From the NCBI GenBank assembly GCA_030618475.1, contig JAUXDG010000141.1, positions 1-7,182 of the forward strand: DNA of 7,182 bases, given 5' to 3'. Source of the DNA: Gammaproteobacteria bacterium (lineage in GTDB: Bacteria; Pseudomonadota; Gammaproteobacteria; DSM-19610). How positions within the stretch are numbered: the first letter of the stretch is position 1; every line of letters starts with the position of its first letter. The notes below the pieces were generated by a model. That model did not search any database. It saw nothing but the letters and a program-made list of their open reading frames with translations, and was not told the DNA's origin. Both the position numbers and the translations under genes were made by a program. Below, piece after piece: positions 1 to 4,895 of the stretch.

Positions 1-1120
1 CGAATTCTTCCTTCACCTTCGGTGACATGGCAGACCAGTCCAGCTCGTCCTTCTTGACTTCGAAGCCGCCCTCGGCGGCTGTCTTGACGGTCTGAGCTTT
101 ATAGATCTGGTACGGAACCAGGTAGCCCTCGTTCACCGCATCACGCAGCTCATAGCGGAATGTGGGTTCATCGACCTCAAAAAAGCGCAGGGTATCGCGG
201 ACGAATTCCTGGTCCTCGTCATCACCGGATTCGATGTCGCTGGTAAACGGCGTGGCCGTCAGACCGATCTGGGTCCCGTCAAAGTACTTAAGGATGCCGC
301 TCCACTTGCCATAGATGCTGCGGTGGCATTCGTCGGTGAAAATGAGGTCGAAATAGCCCGCTGAGTAATCGCGGTAAACATTGATCATGCTCTGCAGCGT
401 AGTGATGGTGATGCGCTTCTCGTCCTGGAAACGCCGTCCGGCCCGCAGGACATAGCAGGGCAAGTCCGGCAGATGTTCGTTGAAGGCATCCTCGGTTTGC
501 TTTGCCAGAGTAATGCGATCCACCAGGAACAGGACCCGTGTAATACTGCTGGCTTCAAACAGACGCTTGATGAGTGCAGCCGCCGTGCGCGTCTTGCCGG
601 TGCCGGTGGCCATTTCCACCAACAGCTTGCGCCGTCCGGCATTCATTTCTTTGCACAGGGTATCGATGCAGTCCTTCTGGTAATCACGGCCGGCAATGCG
701 CAGGTCAATCGGTTTGGTTAACGGATCGACACGCACCTTGCTCTTGGCCAGGCGGCGTTCGAGGTCCTCCTGTTTGAAGAAGGTACTGACAGGATGGGGG
801 TAGGCTTCATTCTGATAGTCCCAGAACAGAATCTCCTCACCATTGGCGAGAAAGACATACGGGACATCATCCAGTTGCTCGGCATAGGCCCGGCCCTGGT
901 CAGCCGCCTCCTGCAGATTGATCGCGGCCCGTTTGGCCTCGACCACCGCCATCGCCCGTCCGTGACGATCGCTCAGGACATAATCGGCAAATGTGCCATC
1001 CGGAAGCTGGTATTCGTAACGCACACTCTGCCCGTCGGTCAGATTCCAGCCGACATCATTCAACTGTGCGTCGATAACAACACGGGAGAAGGCTTCTTTT
1101 TGACCACCAGACCGGCTCAA
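1..1120 (-). CDS. hsdR: Type I restriction endonuclease HsdR-like subunit, N-terminal part (3' end outside window)
   Basis: The frame is open from the left edge to an upstream stop at 1181-1183 and shows 373 residues from the chosen start. An N-terminal nuclease domain carries the PD-(D/E)XK signature (Asp46, then Glu61-Ala-Lys63) followed by Q75-x3-Y79, the QxxxY motif known from type I R subunits. A superfamily 2 motor follows: Walker A ATGTGKT at residues 171-177, motif II as DECH (263-266) and motif III TATP (288-291). This order is that of HsdR, the DNA-translocating and cleaving subunit of type I restriction enzymes; it acts in the cytoplasm with HsdM and HsdS, neither of which is visible. 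There is no ATG near the N-terminus. I chose TTG at 1118-1120 because GAGG lies 9 nt upstream of it and the family-like sequence begins just after. GTG at 1163-1165 is the alternative but lacks a ribosome site. A solitary restriction helicase of another defence system remains possible, since the C-terminal part is missing. Confidence 0.88.
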   Translation of the reverse strand, partial: MSRSGGQKEAFSRVVIDAQLNDVGWNLTDGQSVRYEYQLPDGTFADYVLSDRHGRAMAVVEAKRAAINLQEAADQGRAYAEQLDDVPYVFLANGEEILFWDYQNEAYPHPVSTFFKQEDLERRLAKSKVRVDPLTKPIDLRIAGRDYQKDCIDTLCKEMNAGRRKLLVEMATGTGKTRTAAALIKRLFEASSITRVLFLVDRITLAKQTEDAFNEHLPDLPCYVLRAGRRFQDEKRITITTLQSMINVYRDYSAGYFDLIFTDECHRSIYGKWSGILKYFDGTQIGLTATPFTSDIESGDDEDQEFVRDTLRFFEVDEPTFRYELRDAVNEGYLVPYQIYKAQTVKTAAEGGFEVKKDELDWSAMSPKVKEEF

Positions 1121-1179
1121 CAGGCGTTTCCTCGACCAGCCTTTTCTGTTTTTACGAATCCGCACAACGCATTGAAAGG

Positions 1180-1185
1180 ACTATA
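1180..1185 (-). promoter_or_regulatory. Weak -10-like hexamer upstream of hsdR
   Basis: On the minus strand TATAGT matches five of six bases of the sigma-70 -10 consensus and would place a transcription start near 1173, leaving a leader of about 50 nt before the TTG start at 1120. No recognisable -35 element sits 16-18 nt upstream, so this is only a candidate. Confidence 0.2.
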
Positions 1186-1339
1186 AAACAGATGCTTGTC
1201 GGGCTCCACTACTCTGGCTACTGAATCACCATTTTTCCGATCGACGCTGGTCTCGCCTGATCCAGCCCTGATGAATACTCTGTGTTCACTTCGTGCCTCC
1301 TTTGCAAACCTTGCGCTCGTATCCGAGGCACGATGACAC

Positions 1340-1364
1340 TCGTGGTCTCACATCGGAGCCACGA
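1340..1364. repeat. Hairpin-forming inverted repeat
   Basis: TCGTGG-t-CTC pairs with GAG-CCACGA around a six-base loop, giving nine base pairs with one bulged base. It lies 54 nt downstream of the 105-residue gene that is read leftwards. No run of T follows on either strand, so it is not a standard intrinsic terminator; it could still protect an mRNA end or be part of the repeat element spanning 1289-1377. Confidence 0.5.
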
Positions 1365-1417
1365 TAAATCCACGAAGAAGCGCAGGGAATCATCCCGAAG
1401 CTTGTGCGAAATGCGCA

Positions 1418-1735
1418 CTAACCACCCTCAACATCCAGACCCTTGAGGTGGGTTTCATTGATTTTCAGGAGCAACATCTTAAACGGAAGAATACGCTCAT
1501 CCTGATGCTCTACCACCTTGACATAGGACAGATTTTCCTTGCCGAACAGATAGCTGCCATCGGCCATGGATTCGCGCAGCTTGCGTACATCGCGCTCCAG
1601 CCGGTCAAGAAACTCGGTCGCGTCGCCCATGGAATCCATATCATACTCCGCCGCCTGACGCAGATCCTCGATTTCGAAAAGCGCCTGGTCCACCAAATCC
1701 ACATATTCTTCGGGTGTTTTGGGTCTACCCAGCAT
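1418..1735 (-). CDS. Conserved-looking small protein of unknown function (105 aa)
   Basis: I do not recognise the function. The product is 105 residues, acidic and apparently mostly helical, with no signal peptide, membrane segment or cysteine pair, so it is probably cytoplasmic. The N-terminal half is rich in Asp and Glu with heptad-like leucines (roughly residues 12-55); the C-terminal half is more basic around residues 85-98. The start is well supported: a strong ribosome site GGAGGT sits 6 nt upstream of the ATG. The gene follows the prmB stop by 31 nt on the same strand, so it is probably co-transcribed with prmB. Its own strong ribosome site and coding-like composition argue that it is real. 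A link to translation or ribosome modification is only guilt by association. Confidence 0.82.
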   Translation of the reverse strand: MLGRPKTPEEYVDLVDQALFEIEDLRQAAEYDMDSMGDATEFLDRLERDVRKLRESMADGSYLFGKENLSYVKVVEHQDERILPFKMLLLKINETHLKGLDVEGG

Positions 1736-1766
1736 GACCTTACCTCCAACCTTTTCACCTCAGTAA

Positions 1767-2690
1767 CTATAGCTGACTCAAGGCCGCTGCAAACAGCGGC
1801 TGATACTGCTGCACCTGCTGCGCATCCAGCAAAAACACACCATGTCCGCCCCGCTCGAACTCCAGCCACAGGAAAGGCACGTCCGGGAAACACTCGTTCA
1901 ACAGTTCCCGGCTGTTCCCCACCTCGACCACCAGAATACCATCCGCTTCCAGGTGGCTGGCGGCCTGCGCGAGGATACGGATCACCACATCCAGGCCCTC
2001 GCTGCCCGCCGCCAGGCCGATTTCCGGCTCGTGGCGGTGTTCCTCCGGCAACTGCAGCATTTCCTCGGCCGACACATAGGGCGGATTACTGATAATCATC
2101 TGATAACGCCGCATTTCAACGGCGGCAAACAGATCGGATTTAATCACCTGCACCCAGTCCTGCAAGCCATGGCGTTCGACATTGCGATGCGCAATTGCCA
2201 GGGCGTCGTCGGAAATATCAACGGCGTCTACGTGGGCATTCTCGAAGTGGGCGGCGCAGGCAATGGCAATACAACCACTGCCGGTACACAAGTCAAGAAC
2301 CCGTTCGATGGTATCGGATTGCAGCCAGGGTCCGAATCCGTGTTCGATCCGCTCGGCCAGGGGCGAACGCGGCACCAGCACACGCTCATCCACATAAAAC
2401 GGCAAACCGGCGAACCAGGCCTCATGGGTCAGATAAGCGGCCGGCTTGCGTGTCTCGATACGCTGCTGAATCAGCGCCAGGGTGGCATCGCGTTCTTCCG
2501 CTGTCACATGTGCCGCCAGGTAGTGTTCGGGAAACTTAACGGGCAAATGCAAGGCATGACTGACCAGCACCAGGGCCTCGTCAAAGGCGTTTTCAGTACC
2601 ATGCCCGAAGGTCAGGCCCGCCTGGTTGAAACAGCTGGCGCCCCAGCGCATCAGGTCACGGATGGTTTTCAGTTCCGGATGATTCGTCAT
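1767..2690 (-). CDS. prmB: Ribosomal protein L3 N5-glutamine methyltransferase PrmB
   Basis: The 307-residue product is a class I S-adenosylmethionine-dependent methyltransferase; its length matches the PrmB family (about 310). PrmB methylates the side-chain amide of a glutamine in 50S protein L3 and helps ribosome assembly. Visible motifs are the helical N-terminal substrate domain (about 1-100), RSPLAE at 108-113 (PrmB has RSP where the related release-factor enzyme PrmC has RPE), the SAM-binding loop DLCTGSG at 133-139, the acidic VDIS at 157-160, and the glutamine-binding NPPY at 202-205. The C-terminal GGHGVF (281-286) is also PrmB-like. The ATG at 2688-2690 is preceded by a weak AGGGA-type ribosome site at long spacing. 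The gene is divergent from the Sco gene and appears to lead a two-gene operon with the 105-residue gene. Confidence 0.95.
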   Translation of the reverse strand: MTNHPELKTIRDLMRWGASCFNQAGLTFGHGTENAFDEALVLVSHALHLPVKFPEHYLAAHVTAEERDATLALIQQRIETRKPAAYLTHEAWFAGLPFYVDERVLVPRSPLAERIEHGFGPWLQSDTIERVLDLCTGSGCIAIACAAHFENAHVDAVDISDDALAIAHRNVERHGLQDWVQVIKSDLFAAVEMRRYQMIISNPPYVSAEEMLQLPEEHRHEPEIGLAAGSEGLDVVIRILAQAASHLEADGILVVEVGNSRELLNECFPDVPFLWLEFERGGHGVFLLDAQQVQQYQPLFAAALSQL

Positions 2691-2740
2691 GTAAAAAGAT
2701 CCCTACCGCAACGGCGCCGTCAATGGGATAATAGCCGCCT
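2691..2740. promoter_or_regulatory. Divergent promoter spacer between prmB and the Sco gene, with a 10-bp palindrome
   Basis: Only 50 nt separate the two divergent start codons, so both promoters must lie here or inside the genes. A perfect palindrome ACGGCGCCGT occupies 2711-2720. On the plus strand GATAAT at 2727-2732 is -10-like but lies only 8 nt before the Sco ATG, which would give an almost leaderless mRNA. On the minus strand TTGACG at 2718-2723 resembles a -35 box, without a convincing -10 at proper spacing. All these assignments are tentative. Confidence 0.35.
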
Positions 2741-3385
2741 ATGCGAAATTCAATCAGGCGCCAAGGCCCGTTATCACTGTGGCGGATTATACCCCTGTTA
2801 CTGGCCGCGGTGCTGCTTGCCGCCTGCGGCAGACCCGAGCCGCCGCAACTCAGTCAGGGCACTCTGCTGCCGTCCGCCAAACCGGTTACGGATTTCCAGC
2901 TCACCGACCACCACGGGCAACCGTTCAGCCTCGAAAACCTCAAGGATAACTGGACCTTCACCTTCTTTGGCTATACCCATTGCCCGGATGTCTGCCCGAC
3001 CTCGATGACCATGCTGGGACAGGTGCAGCGCAAACTGGAACAGCAGGAGGGACTCGACAAGCTGCCGCAGGTGGTCTTTGTCAGCGTGGATCCTGAGCGC
3101 GACACGACGGAACTTCTGTCGCAATTTGTCCCCTATTTCCACCCCGACTTTATCGGCGCCAGCGGCGATGAACAGAACACCCTCAAGCTGACCCGTCAGC
3201 TCGGCATCCTGTATGGCAAAGCCGAGGGCAGCGCTGCGGATAACTACCTGGTCGATCACAGTGCAGCGATTATCCTGCTTGATCCGGACGGCGCTTTCCG
3301 CGCCATATTTGGCGTTCCCCATGATCCTGAACTCATCGCCAATGATTTCCTCGCCATCAAAAATTATTACGAGGCAACACAATGA
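2741..3385 (+). CDS. SCO1/SenC-family copper lipoprotein (thiol-disulfide/copper chaperone)
   Basis: The 214-residue product begins with a basic stretch and a hydrophobic segment ending in the lipobox LAAC, with Cys29 as the predicted lipidated residue, so it should be anchored to the outer face of the cytoplasmic membrane. A thioredoxin-fold domain follows (about 48-212). The Sco copper site is complete: Cys81-Pro-Asp-Val-Cys85 and the distant ligand His173 in DHSAA. Sco proteins bind copper and/or reduce the CuA cysteines of cytochrome c oxidase subunit II during assembly. The gene overlaps the next by ATGA, and that neighbour is the PCuAC chaperone known to work with Sco, which supports the role. 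No clear ribosome site precedes the ATG; the first in-frame residues look like a normal signal sequence, so I kept this start. Confidence 0.94.
   Translation: MRNSIRRQGPLSLWRIIPLLLAAVLLAACGRPEPPQLSQGTLLPSAKPVTDFQLTDHHGQPFSLENLKDNWTFTFFGYTHCPDVCPTSMTMLGQVQRKLEQQEGLDKLPQVVFVSVDPERDTTELLSQFVPYFHPDFIGASGDEQNTLKLTRQLGILYGKAEGSAADNYLVDHSAAIILLDPDGAFRAIFGVPHDPELIANDFLAIKNYYEATQ
3371..3374 (+). promoter_or_regulatory. Ribosome binding site for the PCuAC gene
   Basis: GAGG lies inside the last codons of the Sco gene, 7 nt before the ATG at 3382. Together with the ATGA stop/start overlap it indicates that the copper chaperone is translated in step with Sco. Confidence 0.6.
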
Positions 3386-3807
3386 AACGAACCCTGCTGG
3401 CATTGATAGTCTCTGCATGGAGTCTGCTTGCCACGGCGGATTCCGAACTCCAGGTCGAGAATGCCTGGGTGCGCGAAGCACCCCCCAGCGCCCATATGAT
3501 GGCGGCCTACATGACCCTGAAGAACCCGGGGTCCAGCGATACTGTGCTGACACAGGTCGACAGCCCGGCATTCGACCATGTCATGCTGCACAAATCCGAA
3601 GTCGTCGATGGTGTTGCCCGCATGACCCATCAGGATGACATTCGCATCCCGGCCCAGGGCTCAGTCGAGCTCAAACCCGGCAGTTTTCACCTGATGATGC
3701 CGACCCCTGAGAAACGCCTGGTGGAAGGCGACCGTGTCGACTTTATCCTGACATTTTCCAATGGCGAGACAATCCGGCTACAGGCCGACGTCAGAAAAAA
3801 GCCTTGA
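3382..3807 (+). CDS. Periplasmic copper(I) chaperone, PCuAC family (DUF461)
   Basis: The 141-residue product has a signal peptide with cleavage predicted after Ala-Thr-Ala (residues 17-19), placing it in the periplasm. The mature part fits the cupredoxin-like PCuAC fold, and the copper-binding motif H-x10-M-x21-H-x-M is exact: His70, Met81, His103 and Met105. PCuAC delivers Cu(I) to the CuA site of cytochrome c oxidase, with Sco acting on the thiols, and can also serve cbb3-type oxidases. The start overlaps the Sco stop (ATGA) and a GAGG site precedes it. The stop TGA overlaps the TTG start of psd. Function is assigned from the family and the intact ligands; which oxidase is served cannot be told from this window. 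Confidence 0.94.
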   Translation: MKRTLLALIVSAWSLLATADSELQVENAWVREAPPSAHMMAAYMTLKNPGSSDTVLTQVDSPAFDHVMLHKSEVVDGVARMTHQDDIRIPAQGSVELKPGSFHLMMPTPEKRLVEGDRVDFILTFSNGETIRLQADVRKKP

Positions 3808-4688
3808 ACACCATCCGGCAACAGCAAGGCGCAAGCTGGCTGGACCACCTGAAATCCTGGCCACACTACGCGCTGCCACAGCACGCCATTTCCAGACTCA
3901 CCTACCGGCTCACACGCATACAGACGACCTGGTTCAAGAACGCTTTCATCCGCTGGTTTGCGCAGCATTTCCAGGTCAACTGGAGCGAGGCGCTATACCC
4001 GCGGCCGGAAGACTACCGGCACTTCAATGCATTCTTTACGCGCCCCCTGCGAGACGGCGCACGGCCGATTGAGGGCGACGGCAACACCGTCATCAGCCCC
4101 GCAGACGGCCATATCAGCCAGATCGGAAGCATCGACCGGGATGCCGTCTTCCAGGCCAAGGGCCATGCATTCAGTGTCACGGATCTGCTGGGCGGCGACA
4201 CTCAACGGGCTGCATTGTTCAGGGATGGCAGTTTTGTGACCGTCTACCTGTCGCCACGGGATTATCACCGGGTACACATGCCGTTAAGCGGAAAACTGCG
4301 CGAAACCATCTATATCCCGGGACGCCTGTTCAGCGTCGCGCCGCATGCCACGCGTACCATTCCACGCCTGTTCGCGCGCAACGAACGACTGGTTTCCATC
4401 TTCGATACCGATGCCGGAGCAATGGCCGTGGTGCTGGTCGGGGCGATTAATGTCGCGGCTATAGAAACGGTCTGGTCGGGACTGGTGACACCGCCCCCTC
4501 GCCCCGGGATTGAAGTAGAGGATTGTCAACAGTCTGCGATTGAACTGGAACGCGGCGCGGAAATGGGCCGCTTCAATATGGGCTCAACCGTTATCCTGCT
4601 GTTCGGCAAAGACCAAATACGCTGGCTGCAAGGGCTTCAGGCCGGGCAGCCGCTGCGAATGGGGCAACCGCTCGGTAGCCTGCTGTAA
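3804..4688 (+). CDS. psd: Phosphatidylserine decarboxylase proenzyme
   Basis: The 294-residue product converts phosphatidylserine to phosphatidylethanolamine at the cytoplasmic membrane. The self-cleavage motif appears as MGST (259-262): cleavage between Gly260 and Ser261 would yield a beta chain of 260 residues and an alpha chain of 34 residues with an N-terminal pyruvoyl group. Asp101 (in SPADG) and His158 (in HRVHMP), with Ser261, match the Asp-His-Ser triad of the E. coli enzyme. The N-terminal SWLDHLK...LPQHAISRL section is the usual membrane-associating start of short bacterial Psd proteins. The only suitable start is TTG at 3804-3806, which overlaps the PCuAC stop as TTGA; there is no ATG or GTG nearby and the ribosome site is poor, so translation is probably coupled. 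The predicted N-terminus is about ten residues longer than in E. coli. Confidence 0.95.
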   Translation: MNTIRQQQGASWLDHLKSWPHYALPQHAISRLTYRLTRIQTTWFKNAFIRWFAQHFQVNWSEALYPRPEDYRHFNAFFTRPLRDGARPIEGDGNTVISPADGHISQIGSIDRDAVFQAKGHAFSVTDLLGGDTQRAALFRDGSFVTVYLSPRDYHRVHMPLSGKLRETIYIPGRLFSVAPHATRTIPRLFARNERLVSIFDTDAGAMAVVLVGAINVAAIETVWSGLVTPPPRPGIEVEDCQQSAIELERGAEMGRFNMGSTVILLFGKDQIRWLQGLQAGQPLRMGQPLGSLL

Positions 4689-4740
4689 GGGCGCCCCCCA
4701 GCCTCGATGGCCAAGCGACCTGGACTTCTCAGAACTTCCA

Positions 4741-4873
4741 CCACAAAGGTCACAAAGGAACAACATGTTAACCCATGTCCGCAGAAGATTTTTCAGGTAC
4801 AGGCTGTTGATGCGGTGTGCAGGGGATACGTACGGAACCCCTGTGTCTTTGAATACCTTCGTGTCCTTTGTGG
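4741..4873. repeat. Repeat-like element bounded by 18-nt imperfect inverted repeats
   Basis: CCACAAAGGTCACAAAGG (4741-4758) is the inverted copy of CCTTCGTGTCCTTTGTGG (4856-4873), with 16 of 18 positions matching. Each arm itself consists of two tandem-like units of the type CACAAAGG. The arms enclose 97 nt, with a small stem (4820-4825 with 4838-4843) inside. A related but degenerate arm occurs at 1289-1304. The element looks like a dispersed intergenic repeat (REP/MITE-like); no coding potential is seen. Confidence 0.6.
4820..4843. terminator. Weak stem-loop, possible transcription end
   Basis: CAGGGG pairs with CCCCTG across a 12-nt loop that contains TACGTA. On the plus strand it is followed by TGTGTCTTT, which is only partly T-rich. 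It lies 132 nt past the psd stop. It may mark the end of the copper/psd transcript or simply be part of the repeat element. Confidence 0.25.
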
Positions 4874-4895
4874 TTAAGGCTGTGAGAACTAACGG

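Larger units (their letters stand above)
1121..1417. other. Non-coding, repeat-like intergenic region between hsdR and the prmB operon
   Basis: About 300 nt separate the hsdR start from the end of the small gene at 1418. I see no convincing protein here: a frame beginning at a GTG that overlaps the preceding stop (1416-1418) gives 66 residues without recognisable features. The section 1289-1385 holds CTTCGTG at 1289-1295 and its inverted copy CACGAAG at 1371-1377, with an internal hairpin at 1340-1364. The 16-nt stretch at 1289-1304 resembles one at 4857-4871, which suggests a dispersed repeat. The hsdR promoter must lie here; the best minus-strand -10-like hexamer is TATAGT (1180-1185), with no good -35. 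Confidence 0.55.
4689..4895. other. Convergent intergenic region between psd and the HD-CBS-HEPN gene
   Basis: These 207 nt separate two convergent genes. I see no gene in them; the frames crossing the region are continuations of other-frame readings of psd. Most of it (4741-4873) is a repeat-like element with inverted ends, described separately. Both transcription units should end here, but there is no textbook intrinsic terminator: the best stem, CAGGGG/CCCCTG at 4820-4843, has a 12-nt loop and is not followed by a clean T run. Confidence 0.6.

Noticed and set aside
794..1186. Plus-strand open frame of 130 residues opposite hsdR
   Set aside because: Antisense to the nuclease domain of the HsdR-like frame, which carries the D-ExK and QxxxY motifs.
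1289..1377. CRISPR-like repeats
   Set aside because: The short repeats are inverted and few, without regular spacing or spacers of constant length; no cas gene is present.
1218..1418. Minus-strand frame of 66 residues starting at a GTG that overlaps the previous stop
   Set aside because: The overlap looks like coupling, but the frame runs through the repeat-like element, has no ribosome site and no recognisable protein character.
1842..3008. Long plus-strand open frame of 388 residues opposite prmB and into the Sco gene
   Set aside because: It is antisense to prmB, whose motifs are unmistakable, and it enters the Sco gene in the wrong frame; its composition (many Gly, Gln, His, Arg) is typical of a shadow frame in GC-rich DNA.
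2798..3571. Minus-strand open frame of 257 residues opposite Sco and PCuAC
   Set aside because: Antisense to two genes with complete metal-binding motifs; a shadow frame.
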